Source of the DNA: Croceitalea dokdonensis DOKDO 023
Lineage (GTDB): Bacteria > Bacteroidota > Bacteroidia > Flavobacteriales > Flavobacteriaceae
Length of the DNA: 64,000 bases
Assembly (NCBI RefSeq): GCF_001306415.1
Contig: NZ_LDJX01000002.1
Location: 124,001 to 188,000 of the forward strand
Reading direction: 5' to 3'
Part shown: in pieces, positions 37,270 through 45,004 of the stretch
How positions within the stretch are numbered: position 1 is the stretch's first letter
How the letters are laid out: each line of letters starts with the position of its first letter
Notes under the pieces: model-generated
Seen by the model: the letters and a program-made list of their open reading frames with translations, nothing else
Told to the model about the DNA's origin: nothing
The model's database searches: none
Program-made: the position numbers and the translations under genes

Positions 37270-38360
37270 AAAAGTTGTGGTTTTAGGGCTTTGGGTGCCA
37301 CGGGCAGGGTGAGCTGTACGGATAGCCCCCCATCAAATGACTTGGTATAGCCTCCCTCCTCCTTAAATAGTAATTTTAAACGCTGTTTGATTCTGGATTC
37401 CATGACATCATCTGGTCTGGCCAATGAAAACTTGGGACAGGACAGCGTAAGTGTCAGGGTTTCCTTGACCAAACTTCCCGCCAGCCCAAATTCATTGGTT
37501 CCAGCTTGTCTAAAATCTTCATTTTCAGCGACCATTTCGCACAAGTTGAGCAGAAGCATTGGCGGAATTTCCAAACCTAGGGTCTCTTTGGTAAAATCCT
37601 TTTTAAACAGGACATCGGATGCGGTAACCTTGTTTAGGAGCAGTGCATAGCGGTCTACCATTCGCAACTCTTCATTAATAAAGACTTGGTGCACATCATT
37701 TTTAGTCAATGAATACCGTAAGATTTCGGAAAGTTCCGTAAGCATACGTCTGGCAAGTTTTACATCGGTATCCATGGTTGTTCTTATCGCACTTAATACC
37801 TGAATGATGAAATTAGGGTTTAAATGGCCTTTTAACGTATTTAGCTGTGCTTTTTTAATAGAGTCTTTGAGGACGATGCGTTCTGCCCTTTGGTTGTTAA
37901 GCCTAAAAAAGTACTGCACCCCCAAATAAGCAGAGGTCCAGGCAGCCATCAATATCAAACTAAAAATAAAGCGAGAGGTATCCGAGGTAAATCCCATAGT
38001 ATTGGAAACGTCCAATGGGTCCTCAGGGGCAATACGTTCCGTTAACCAGCGCGAGGCAATTCCCAAGTAATAGGGAATAGTGATAAAAATCCAGCTGGCC
38101 GTCATAATACCTATGATTACCTTTAGGACGTTCCACCAGCTAAACCGCGCAATACTTTTTGTAAGTTTAAGGTAAAACCTAAGAAGTGTAGTGGGGATTA
38201 CACCCACCAATACCAAGGAAATATATAGTAAAAGCCTGGCAAAAATTCCACCGGATGCGTTTAAGGAAATAAACACCAATAAGAAAAAAGCACCCCAACC
38301 CAAAAACTGCAGTACAAAGAAAATGAAGTTTCTATTTTTAATGTTCCAAGTCATACACAT
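37266..38360 (-). CDS. LytS-type histidine pseudokinase
   Basis: A 364-residue homologue of the neighbouring kinase with the same membrane-helix layout and the KxxAQLNTLKGHLNP lead-in. The phosphoacceptor His is replaced: the motif reads LNPNFIIQVLSAI with N183 where the partner has His. The ATP-binding N box is also gone (LLLNLCEMVAENEDFRQAG instead of VENAxKHG), although PPMLLLNL before it and a weak G-box remnant (IKQRLKLLF) remain. It should not autophosphorylate. Coupling (4-nt overlap) to an intact kinase suggests a heterodimer partner or sensor subunit. The start may be ATG 38354. Confidence 0.85.
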   Translation of the reverse strand: MCMTWNIKNRNFIFFVLQFLGWGAFFLLVFISLNASGGIFARLLLYISLVLVGVIPTTLLRFYLKLTKSIARFSWWNVLKVIIGIMTASWIFITIPYYLGIASRWLTERIAPEDPLDVSNTMGFTSDTSRFIFSLILMAAWTSAYLGVQYFFRLNNQRAERIVLKDSIKKAQLNTLKGHLNPNFIIQVLSAIRTTMDTDVKLARRMLTELSEILRYSLTKNDVHQVFINEELRMVDRYALLLNKVTASDVLFKKDFTKETLGLEIPPMLLLNLCEMVAENEDFRQAGTNEFGLAGSLVKETLTLTLSCPKFSLARPDDVMESRIKQRLKLLFKEEGGYTKSFDGGLSVQLTLPVAPKALKPQLL

Positions 38361-38464
38361 ACTGCCCCGTTAGGCCATTGAGCGTCTAATTGAACCAAAG
38401 ATATGCAAGTTTTCCAAGCCTACTGTGCTTATCAACCCCACAGGAAAACCAAGGACACTGGGCC

Positions 38465-38671
38465 CTAAAGTTTACTTTTGCTCTTTCTTCTTTTTTTAAG
38501 GCACCCATATAATTTTCTATCCTCCTTAACCCCCCAAATGATGGCTACTACCGACGAGGCAACCATGAAAATGGTCCATACCTGTTTACCCGCATTAAAT
38601 TGGGAGGCCAATGCTGATGCCAATAGCAGGGCTGCCGCTCCGTAAAGGGCATTGCGTATGGGTTTTTTCAT
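38465..38671 (-). CDS. small two-helix membrane protein
   Basis: A 68-residue protein with two predicted membrane helices (about 7-25 and 30-47) and a very basic tail (KKRRKSKSKL). No family is recognised. Its start overlaps the stop of the preceding 66-residue gene by 4 nt, which supports translation. It lies between the LytTR-controlled promoter and the kinase genes, 104 nt before the pseudokinase start, so it is probably part of that operon. Confidence 0.6.
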   Translation of the reverse strand: MKKPIRNALYGAAALLLASALASQFNAGKQVWTIFMVASSVVAIIWGVKEDRKLYGCLKKRRKSKSKL

Positions 38672-38868
38672 TTTTGCAATTTTTGGGTGGCAGCTGTTGT
38701 GGTTTCTTCTTTGTGGAGCACTGCCATTCCCATGAACATAAAACCGGCGTGTATGGGTAAAAAATAATGAATGACACTCTGGTCCGCGATGGCTCCAAAT
38801 GCACCTAAAAGGAGGGCGATGAAACCAATGACAAATACGGCTTGCTTAATATTCTTTGAATTTTTCAT
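38668..38868 (-). CDS. small two-helix membrane protein
   Basis: A 66-residue protein with hydrophobic stretches at about 10-27 and 34-50 (FVIGFIALLLGAFGAIA; YFLPIHAGFMFMGMAVL) and a polar tail. I recognise no family. It is coupled by a 4-nt overlap to the following small membrane protein. It is the first substantial gene after the promoter at 39049-39076 and so may be a target or accessory part of the LytTR system. Confidence 0.6.
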   Translation of the reverse strand: MKNSKNIKQAVFVIGFIALLLGAFGAIADQSVIHYFLPIHAGFMFMGMAVLHKEETTTAATQKLQK

Positions 38869-38966
38869 AATACTTGTTTTATATTGGATTGATTTGATAA
38901 CTATACTTGCCCGATGAAGGAGTTTTGATAATTTGATTTCCTAAGCTACGTGCCCCAATAAGGAAC

Positions 38967-39020
38967 CTATACCAAAATGCTTAGGATAAGTGAAACGATT
39001 ATTTTTACTAATGCTACCAT
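38967..39020 (-). CDS. possible 17-residue hydrophobic leader peptide
   Basis: An ATG 29 nt after the TACATTTG box opens a 17-codon frame (MVALVKIIVSLILSILV, then TAG) that is almost wholly hydrophobic. It could be a leader peptide, or the remnant of a lipoprotein signal sequence cut by a stop. Its size means it may be chance. Confidence 0.25.
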   Translation of the reverse strand: MVALVKIIVSLILSILV

Positions 39021-39048
39021 CTGTTTTGATTTAATTGATTTGATGACA

Positions 39049-39076
39049 CAAATGTAGCCGGCAGGTCACCTTCAAA
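39049..39076 (-). promoter_or_regulatory. promoter of the LytTR/pseudokinase operon
   Basis: Read on the minus strand, TTTG (39076-39073) and a perfect TACATTTG (39056-39049) form a Bacteroidetes promoter with a 16-nt spacer, slightly short. It drives leftward into the small membrane proteins and the kinase-regulator block. Confidence 0.6.
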
Positions 39077-39089
39077 AAATAGAATTATG

Positions 39090-39119
39090 ACGAACGGTAA
39101 ACTGGTCTTACCGAACGGT
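39090..39119 (-). promoter_or_regulatory. paired LytTR-type operator
   Basis: Two direct repeats on the minus strand, ACCGTTCGG (39119-39111) and ACCGTTCGT (39098-39090), each fit the LytTR consensus [TA][AC][CA]GTTN[AG][TG] at all nine positions and are separated by 12 bp, the known spacing for this class. They share a longer core TTTACCGTTCG. The pair is centred about 60 bp before the predicted start of transcription, a typical activator position. Confidence 0.7.
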
Positions 39120-39156
39120 AAAAAGAGGATACTTAGTTTATAAAAGTGGTGGTGCT

Positions 39157-39684
39157 TTAGTTCTTGGAAGGAGGAAATTTCGAGAAAATCTTGTGGACCA
39201 CACGCTGAATTTGTTGTTCACGTTCAACCGGGGTAGCTTTTTCCTTATAATTGGCAGAACCAACTCCCTGCCAGAACATCTTATTGGTCTGGGAATCCAC
39301 AAAATCAAATTGTAATTGACGCTGAAGTCCAGAGCGGCCCATAGGAATACCAATGGTCATACCGCCACCCATATTACGGTTGGTGCCACCAATCCCAACC
39401 CCTACATTATTTGTACTGGGCGCAGATTGGAATTCCTCACTTTGGATGTTGATATAGAAATCTGGTTCCTCTACCTGAAGGAAGCCTTTGGCACGTAAGG
39501 TAGAGTCCAATACGCTAAAAAGTCGTCTATCGTCAAAAACACTTAGGCCAGTTTCCACATCGGAAAAATAGTTATACGTAGTGTAGTTGTTAAAATTGGT
39601 CCTTTTATCATAGTCATAAGCCACGCGGACCGTATTGCATGAGGTCAGGAAAAGAAGGACACAACAAACCAAAAGTAGCCTCAT
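39157..39684 (-). CDS. DUF4136 family lipoprotein
   Basis: A 175-residue lipoprotein: MRLLLVCCVLLFLTSC has a clear lipobox with the lipidated Cys16. NTVRVAYDYDKRTNFNNYTTYNYF is the DUF4136 signature, and the middle holds a glycine-rich loop (VGVGIGGTNRNMGGGMTIGIPMG). The C-terminal VHKIFSKFPP is also typical. I start at the ATG at 39684; the TTG two codons upstream is unlikely. Function unknown. The LytTR operator lies just beyond its 3' end. Confidence 0.85.
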   Translation of the reverse strand: MRLLLVCCVLLFLTSCNTVRVAYDYDKRTNFNNYTTYNYFSDVETGLSVFDDRRLFSVLDSTLRAKGFLQVEEPDFYINIQSEEFQSAPSTNNVGVGIGGTNRNMGGGMTIGIPMGRSGLQRQLQFDFVDSQTNKMFWQGVGSANYKEKATPVEREQQIQRVVHKIFSKFPPSKN

Positions 39685-39744
39685 AACCAAGTAGTTTCTT
39701 TAAAATTAGCAAAAAATTGAGTGTGGTTTCCAGTAAAAAAGAAA

Positions 39745-40743
39745 CTATTCGTTCAAAAGGCCCCAAAGCTTATCCTTGAGTTCTTGTATTCCTTTTTGGG
39801 CAACGGAAGAAATAAACATGTAGGGAACTTTTAAGGTATGGTCCAACTCCACTTTCATCATTTCCTGAAGTTCATCATCCAACATATCGGACTTTGATAT
39901 GGCCACAAAGCGTTGTTTGTCCAATAGCTCTGGATTATATCGGCGTAATTCATCCAACAAGATTTCATACTCCTTTACAATGTCCTTACTATCGGCAGGA
40001 ATAAGGAACAAAAGCGTGGCATTACGCTCAATATGGCGCAAGAAATAATATCCCAACCCTTTGCCTTCCGCAGCTCCTTCTATGATACCTGGAATATCTG
40101 CCATGACAAAACTTTGGAAATCCCTGTACTCCACAATGCCTAGATTGGGTTTTAAGGTAGTGAATTCATAATCCGCTATCTTGGGCTTTGCCGATGTCAT
40201 GACGGACAGCAGGGTGGATTTTCCCGCATTGGGAAAACCTACCAGACCCACATCTGCCAAAAGCTTTAGTTCTAAAATCACGTATTTTTCCTGACCGGGG
40301 ATTCCCGGTTGCGCATAACGTGGGGTTTGGTTGGTAGAAGTTTTAAAATGCCAATTGCCACGACCGCCCATTCCTCCTTCTGCCACAATTTTTTCTTCCC
40401 CGTGTTGGGTGATTTCAAAGAGGATTTCATTGGTTTCCCCGTTCCGTACCACGGTACCCAAGGGCACATCCAAATACACATCTTCACCATCTGCACCGGT
40501 ACTTCTATTTTTGCTGCCATGCTCACCATGGCCCGCTTTAAAGTGCTTTTTAAACTTATATGTGACCAGCGTCCAAAGATTGTTGTTCCCCCGGAGAATC
40601 ACATGGCCACCGCGCCCACCGTCCCCACCATCAGGCCCACCTTTGGTGATGTACTTTTCACGGTGCAAATGCACAGAGCCCTTGCCCCCGTTACCAGAAG
40701 AGACAAACAGTTTTACGTAATCAACAAAATTACCTTCGGTCAT
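39745..40743 (-). CDS. obg: GTPase Obg (CgtA)
   Basis: A 332-residue Obg GTPase involved in late 50S ribosome assembly and stress control. The glycine-rich Obg fold covers 1-158 ([33 protein letters not shown]). The G domain has G1 [12 protein letters not shown]2 TTLKPNLG, G3 DIPGIIEGA and SKSD (a variant NKxD, G4). It lacks the extra C-terminal OCT domain of some Gram-positives, as usual in this phylum. It follows the 47-residue membrane-protein gene and hpt-adk on the same strand. Confidence 0.95.
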   Translation of the reverse strand: MTEGNFVDYVKLFVSSGNGGKGSVHLHREKYITKGGPDGGDGGRGGHVILRGNNNLWTLVTYKFKKHFKAGHGEHGSKNRSTGADGEDVYLDVPLGTVVRNGETNEILFEITQHGEEKIVAEGGMGGRGNWHFKTSTNQTPRYAQPGIPGQEKYVILELKLLADVGLVGFPNAGKSTLLSVMTSAKPKIADYEFTTLKPNLGIVEYRDFQSFVMADIPGIIEGAAEGKGLGYYFLRHIERNATLLFLIPADSKDIVKEYEILLDELRRYNPELLDKQRFVAISKSDMLDDELQEMMKVELDHTLKVPYMFISSVAQKGIQELKDKLWGLLNE

Positions 40744-40775
40744 ATGTTTAATTCAATCATCAGTTTTGTACAGCT

Positions 40776-40919
40776 TTAGCCTGTGGGCAGGGAATCGTCC
40801 AAATAAAAGGTATACACCAAGTAACAGACCGCAACTATTACAAATATGAGCACGGCAGAGCATCCGGTGATAAAGCATCCCTTAAATGCATATTTTGGCG
40901 GAATGGCTTCTTCTGGCAT
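40776..40919 (-). CDS. 47-residue single-pass membrane protein
   Basis: A short frame between adk and obg encodes MPEEAIPPKYAFKGCFITGC, then a strong membrane segment (SAVLIFVIVAVCYLVYTFYL) and a short acidic tail. It starts 13 nt after the adk stop and ends 32 nt before the obg start, and fills the gap neatly with a proper ATG and TAA, which argues that it is real. No function is known to me. Confidence 0.6.
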   Translation of the reverse strand: MPEEAIPPKYAFKGCFITGCSAVLIFVIVAVCYLVYTFYLDDSLPTG

Positions 40920-40932
40920 GGTTTTATATCAC

Positions 40933-42042
40933 TTAGGCCAAACGATCGATCACCTTTGCCAAACGCTGGGTAATTTCTGTGATTTCACCAATACCGTTCA
41001 CTGCATAAAATTTATCCTGTGCACTGTAGTACTCTTTTAAGGGCGCTGTTTTTGCGTTGTACTCATCAAACCGATTGCGGATTTTGGCTTCATCCTGGTC
41101 ATCACTCCTTCCGCTGTCCTTACCACGTTCCAATAAACGAGCTACCAAAATATCATCTTCCGCCTCAAGGGCAATAGTGGCATGTATCTGCATATCCCTG
41201 CTTTCCAAGAAATGGTCCAATGCCTCTGCCTGGGTGGTAGTTCTTGGAAATCCGTCAAAAATAAATCCAGCGGCATCCGTGTTCTTTTCCACTTCTGCCT
41301 TGAGCATATTAATGGTTACCTCATCTGGCACCAAGTCACCGTTATCCATATAAGATTTGGCCAATTTCCCCAATTCCGTCCCGTTTTTAATATTATATCG
41401 GAACACGTCCCCGGTAGAGATGTGCTTAAGATTGTATTTTTCTTTTAAAAATCCAGCCTGCGTTCCTTTGCCCGCTCCGGGTTTTCCAAAAAGTACTAGG
41501 TTGATCATATGGTCTTCATTTAATTGATATACTTCTTTTAAGTTTCTTCCCAGCTCCCTGTAATCCAATCCATACCCAACAATAAATTTATTGGGAATTT
41601 CAAGCCCTACATAGTCAATATTATATTCCCCATTGTATACTTCCGGTTTATAGAAAAGGGAAGCTATTTTAAATTCCTTGACCTTAGAATTGGCAAATAA
41701 ATTCACCAGCTGCTTTAAGGTCCTGCCCGTGTCTATAATGTCTTCCAAAATAACCACGGTCTTGCCCTCCAGATTTTCTGGAACATCCAATAAGGTTTCC
41801 ACAATACCTGTAGAGGTGAGCCCTTGATAGGAGCTAAGTTTTACAAAGGAGACCTCGCATGGCTCTTCATAGGCCTTTAAAAAATCTGCCACAAACATAA
41901 AAGACCCGTTCAACACCCCTACAAAAATGGGTACTTCATTTTTAAGGTCCGCTGCAATCTGGCTTGCCATTTTATGAACCGCACCCAAAATCTGTTCTTG
42001 GCTTAAGAAGGGTTTAAAGTATTTGTCATGCAATTGTATCAT
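40933..42042 (-). CDS. adk: hypoxanthine phosphoribosyltransferase - adenylate kinase fusion
   Basis: A 369-residue fusion. Residues 1-175 are a type I phosphoribosyltransferase (PRPP loop VVILEDIIDTGRTL, 96-109; KFIVGYGLDYRELGRNL near its end), the hypoxanthine/guanine salvage enzyme. Residues 179-369 are adenylate kinase: P-loop GKPGAGKGT (186-194), HISTGDVFR, FIFDGFPRT and a short LID (GKDSGRSDDQDEAKIRNR). The fusion joins purine salvage to adenylate balance and is known in Flavobacteriia. A near-consensus -7 (TATCTTAG) lies upstream. Confidence 0.93.
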   Translation of the reverse strand: MIQLHDKYFKPFLSQEQILGAVHKMASQIAADLKNEVPIFVGVLNGSFMFVADFLKAYEEPCEVSFVKLSSYQGLTSTGIVETLLDVPENLEGKTVVILEDIIDTGRTLKQLVNLFANSKVKEFKIASLFYKPEVYNGEYNIDYVGLEIPNKFIVGYGLDYRELGRNLKEVYQLNEDHMINLVLFGKPGAGKGTQAGFLKEKYNLKHISTGDVFRYNIKNGTELGKLAKSYMDNGDLVPDEVTINMLKAEVEKNTDAAGFIFDGFPRTTTQAEALDHFLESRDMQIHATIALEAEDDILVARLLERGKDSGRSDDQDEAKIRNRFDEYNAKTAPLKEYYSAQDKFYAVNGIGEITEITQRLAKVIDRLA

Positions 42043-42128
42043 GGCAAGGGTTCTTTTTTGCAGGCCGCTAAGATACTATTTTAAGAGCGGTTTCCTTTTG
42101 AAACCTTCACCCTTTTGGGAATTCACCG

Positions 42129-42136
42129 TATTTTTG
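42129..42136 (+). promoter_or_regulatory. -7 promoter element of purK
   Basis: TATTTTTG is a perfect TAnnTTTG box 20 nt before the purK ATG. TTTG boxes at 42097 and 42114 are not at ideal distance, so the -33 element is unclear. Confidence 0.4.
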
Positions 42137-42156
42137 TTTTTTAAGCACAGGGTGTT

Positions 42157-43314
42157 ATGGACTATTTTTCTTCAGACTTTAAATTAGGAATTCTCGGCGG
42201 CGGGCAGCTGGGCAAAATGTTGCTCTATGAAACCCGAAAATGGGATATTTACACCAAAGTTTTGGATGCTTCTGAAGAAGCGCCCTGTAAAGTTGCTTGT
42301 AATGAATTTGTGCTGGGCAGTCTTTTGGACTATGATACCGTCTACAGTTTTGGAAAAGATGTTAATGTACTTACCATCGAAATTGAAAATGTAAACTTAG
42401 ACGCCCTTGAACAATTGGAACGGGAAGGGATTACCGTTTATCCACCCACCAAATCCCTGCGTACCATACAGAATAAGGCCACCCAAAAGTTGTTTTATGT
42501 TGATAATAACATCCCCACGGCAGGTTTTCAGCGTTTTGCCTACAAAAGTGAAATTACGGACAGTATAAAGAACGAAGCCTTGGATTTTCCCTTTGTTTGG
42601 AAAGTTGCCCAATTTGGGTATGACGGACAAGGGGTTAAAGTGGTCCGGTGCTTGGAAGATTTGGAAGAACTTCCATCTGGGGAGTGTATTGCGGAACAAC
42701 TGGTTCCGTTTAAAAATGAACTGGCCGTGATCGTTGCCAGAAGCGCCAGTGGCGAGGTTAAGACCTATCCCGTGGTAGAAATGGAGTTTCACCCAGAGGC
42801 CAATCAGGTAGAATACGTTATCTGTCCTGCCAGAATACCGGAAGAAGTAGCCAAGAAAGCCCAAAAGGTGGCGCTGGCCGTTTCGGAAAAGATAGGACAG
42901 GTTGGCTTACTGGCCGTAGAGTTGTTCCAGACCCATGAAGATGAAATCCTGGTCAATGAAGTGGCACCTAGACCCCACAACAGCGGCCATTACAGTATAG
43001 AGGCCAGCTTTACCAACCAGTTTGAACAACATCTGCGGGCCATTTTAAATTTACCTTTGGGAAATACAGCGAGTAAGCTCGCCGGCATTATGGTGAACCT
43101 GGTTGGTGCAGAAGGGCATACCGGCCCTGTAATTTATGAACATTTAAATCAGGTTCTTGCCAAAAAAGGGGTTACCCCGCATATTTACGGGAAGAAACAA
43201 ACAAGGCCCTTTAGAAAAATGGGACATGTGACCATTGTAAATGAAAACATTGAGAGAGCTAGGGAAATAGCACAGCAGGTGAAGGAAAAAATCAAGGTAA
43301 TTGCAAAGGAATAG
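42157..43314 (+). CDS. purK: 5-(carboxyamino)imidazole ribonucleotide synthase PurK
   Basis: A 385-residue ATP-grasp enzyme of de novo purine synthesis that uses bicarbonate and ATP to make N5-CAIR. It has the N-terminal LGILGGGQLGKMLLYE, the ATP-grasp strand KVAQFGYDGQGVKV and the metal/ATP part VNEVAPRPHNSGHYSIEASFTNQFEQHLRAI. Its product is used by PurE, encoded 715 bp downstream beyond a TPR gene that has its own promoter. Confidence 0.95.
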   Translation: MDYFSSDFKLGILGGGQLGKMLLYETRKWDIYTKVLDASEEAPCKVACNEFVLGSLLDYDTVYSFGKDVNVLTIEIENVNLDALEQLEREGITVYPPTKSLRTIQNKATQKLFYVDNNIPTAGFQRFAYKSEITDSIKNEALDFPFVWKVAQFGYDGQGVKVVRCLEDLEELPSGECIAEQLVPFKNELAVIVARSASGEVKTYPVVEMEFHPEANQVEYVICPARIPEEVAKKAQKVALAVSEKIGQVGLLAVELFQTHEDEILVNEVAPRPHNSGHYSIEASFTNQFEQHLRAILNLPLGNTASKLAGIMVNLVGAEGHTGPVIYEHLNQVLAKKGVTPHIYGKKQTRPFRKMGHVTIVNENIERAREIAQQVKEKIKVIAKE

Positions 43315-43385
43315 GTGGCAGCAAATCCAATGAGGGTGATAGCTTATATAGAATAGTACATCTGCGTTTATCGTTTACGGTACAA

Positions 43386-43400
43386 ACCCCTGTTTACCGT
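43386..43400 (+). promoter_or_regulatory. candidate operator ahead of the TPR gene
   Basis: ACCCCTGTTTACCGT sits directly upstream of the -33 box. Together with GTTTACGGT at 43373-43381 it makes a direct repeat of GTTTACNGT with 19-bp spacing. The same 15-mer, with one mismatch and opposite orientation to transcription, lies at 50888-50902 before the MORN-repeat gene. Confidence 0.4.
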
Positions 43401-43403
43401 GGT

Positions 43404-43432
43404 TTTGAGGAAATAATTGTATTGTATTTTTG
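43404..43432 (+). promoter_or_regulatory. promoter of the TPR gene
   Basis: TTTG (43404-43407) and a perfect TATTTTTG (43425-43432) with a 17-nt spacer; the start of transcription would fall about 20 nt before the ATG at 43458. Confidence 0.7.
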
Positions 43433-43457
43433 AATGGACTAATTAAAAAGAAATAAC

Positions 43458-43970
43458 ATGAAATTCAGTTTTAACAGCGGTGGCAACCAGTTTAAGCTCG
43501 AGGAAAAATTTAACGTGGCAGACCAAGAGATAAAAGCTGCCAAATACGAAGCTGCCGTAGCACTTTTACAGGAAATCATCAGCGAAGATCCCAAATTTGG
43601 AAAAGCCTACAATCATTTAGGTTGGTTGTACGAAACCAAGTTCAAAGATTTGGCAGTAGCCGAAAAGCACTACAAATTGGCACTAGAGCATGCGCCGGAA
43701 TACACTGCCGTTTATAAAAATTATGCTATTTTATTATCCACTTTGGGCAAATATGATGATTTAAAGGTACTACTGGACAATGCCATCAACGTACCTGGGA
43801 TGGACAAGTTTACTGTGTACAATGAATATGGCATCATGTATGAGCAGTTAGAGCAATACAACCAAGCCATTAACTATTATCGTGATGCCGCAAAAGCCAC
43901 TATGAATGATAAGACCATGAAAACGGCCATGGATTCCATTGAGCGCTGTAAAACCAAAATGAGTTTATAA
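43458..43970 (+). CDS. tetratricopeptide-repeat protein
   Basis: A 170-residue cytoplasmic protein with about four TPR units (AKYEAAVALLQEIISEDPKFGKAYNHLGWLYE; AEKHYKLALEHAPEYTAVYKNYAILLSTLG; FTVYNEYGIMYEQLEQYNQAINYYRDAAKA). There is no signal peptide. It lies between purK and purE and has its own strong promoter, so it may be a separate unit rather than a purine gene. No specific partner can be read from sequence. Confidence 0.8.
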   Translation: MKFSFNSGGNQFKLEEKFNVADQEIKAAKYEAAVALLQEIISEDPKFGKAYNHLGWLYETKFKDLAVAEKHYKLALEHAPEYTAVYKNYAILLSTLGKYDDLKVLLDNAINVPGMDKFTVYNEYGIMYEQLEQYNQAINYYRDAAKATMNDKTMKTAMDSIERCKTKMSL

Positions 43971-44029
43971 GCTGTTTAGTAAGAGTGGTAATTGTAATAC
44001 CTTGTAGCCATTAAATAAAAAATGATACC

Positions 44030-44518
44030 ATGAGCAAAGTAGCCGTAGTAATGGGCAGCACCAGCGATTTACCCGTAATGCAAGATGCTATTGATATTTT
44101 AAAGGGCTTTGATATTGAAGTGGATGTGGATATTGTATCTGCCCACAGAACTCCAGAAAAACTTTTTGACTTTAGCAAAAATGCCCACACCAACGGGTAT
44201 TCCGTAATCATTGCCGGTGCTGGTGGTGCGGCTCATCTACCCGGTATGGTAGCTTCAATGTCTCCTTTGCCCGTCATTGGAGTTCCTGTGAAAAGCTCAA
44301 ATTCCATTGATGGTTGGGATTCCGTATTGTCCATTCTTCAAATGCCCGGAGGGGTGCCCGTAGCAACAGTAGCCCTAAACGGAGCCAAAAATGCGGGAAT
44401 ATTAGCTGCCCAGATTATTGGTTCGTCCGATACCTGTGTTTTGGATAAGGTGATTCTCTACAAAGAAGGCCTAAAAAAGAAAGTGATTGACGGCGCAAAA
44501 TCCGTAAACGGGAAATAG
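44030..44518 (+). CDS. purE: N5-CAIR mutase PurE (class I)
   Basis: A 162-residue PurE that converts N5-CAIR made by PurK into CAIR. It has VAVVMGSTSDLPVMQDA, the catalytic SAHRTPEKLFDF and GAGGAAHLPGMVAS, all in standard places for the class I mutase. Its TAG stop lies inside the first unit of the 7-bp tandem repeat that follows. Confidence 0.95.
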   Translation: MSKVAVVMGSTSDLPVMQDAIDILKGFDIEVDVDIVSAHRTPEKLFDFSKNAHTNGYSVIIAGAGGAAHLPGMVASMSPLPVIGVPVKSSNSIDGWDSVLSILQMPGGVPVATVALNGAKNAGILAAQIIGSSDTCVLDKVILYKEGLKKKVIDGAKSVNGK

Positions 44519-44570
44519 TTGGCAGTTGGCAGTTGGCAGTTGCAGTTGGCAGTTGGCAGTTGCCATTGGC
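44517..44570 (+). repeat. 7-bp tandem repeat (AGTTGGC units)
   Basis: About eight units of AGTTGGC: three perfect (44517-44537), one short AGTTGC, two perfect (44544-44557), then decaying AGTTGCC and ATTGGC. The unit sequence is not codon-periodic and the purE stop falls in the first unit, so it is a variable-number repeat in the intergenic space. Copy number may vary by slippage. Confidence 0.9.
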
Positions 44571-44593
44571 AAAACATAACTAACAAAAATTTA

Positions 44594-44995
44594 ATGAAAG
44601 TCTTAAATTGTATCTTATTGCTACTTGCATTGTTGGGTTCATGCCAAACCAAGACCACCATTACACATACCTTAAATTCGCCCACCTTAATTGATATTTT
44701 TCCGGATAGCTTAGCGCTTGTGGAAATTGAACAAAAATGGGGCGAAGAGGATTTTCCTGTTTTTATGGATGACGTTATGTGGTATCACAGTGAGCTAATG
44801 ATAATGGTTGATACACTGAGGATGGACCGCATTAGCACCGAAAGCAGAAACCTTAAACTCATTGGTGGAGAAAAAACATGGGAGATAGAAATGGACACCA
44901 CAGCCCAAAAATGGCGGTATATTTATTTTGATGGTACTGATTTTATTGAAAAGGACGCCATTGCCATGAAAGACTACCTTATAGAAAATTACTAA
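44594..44995 (+). CDS. small lipoprotein of unknown function
   Basis: A 133-residue lipoprotein: MKVLNCILLLLALLGSC gives a clean lipobox. I start at the ATG at 44594, because the frame upstream runs through the tandem repeat and gives a repetitive, non-protein-like leader. The mature part has a beta-rich feel (TWEIEMDTTAQKWRYIYFDGTDF) but no family is recognised. It ends 9 nt before the M3 peptidase gene, so the two are probably co-transcribed. Confidence 0.65.
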   Translation: MKVLNCILLLLALLGSCQTKTTITHTLNSPTLIDIFPDSLALVEIEQKWGEEDFPVFMDDVMWYHSELMIMVDTLRMDRISTESRNLKLIGGEKTWEIEMDTTAQKWRYIYFDGTDFIEKDAIAMKDYLIENY

Positions 44996-45004
44996 AAAAA
45001 GGAC

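Noticed and set aside
44517-44570. CRISPR array
   Set aside because: Units are 7 bp and contiguous, with no spacers and no cas genes anywhere in the window.
44519-44593. Longer N terminus running through the tandem repeat ahead of the small lipoprotein
   Set aside because: It would translate the 7-bp repeat as an unnatural leader; the ATG at 44594 gives a perfect lipoprotein signal peptide.
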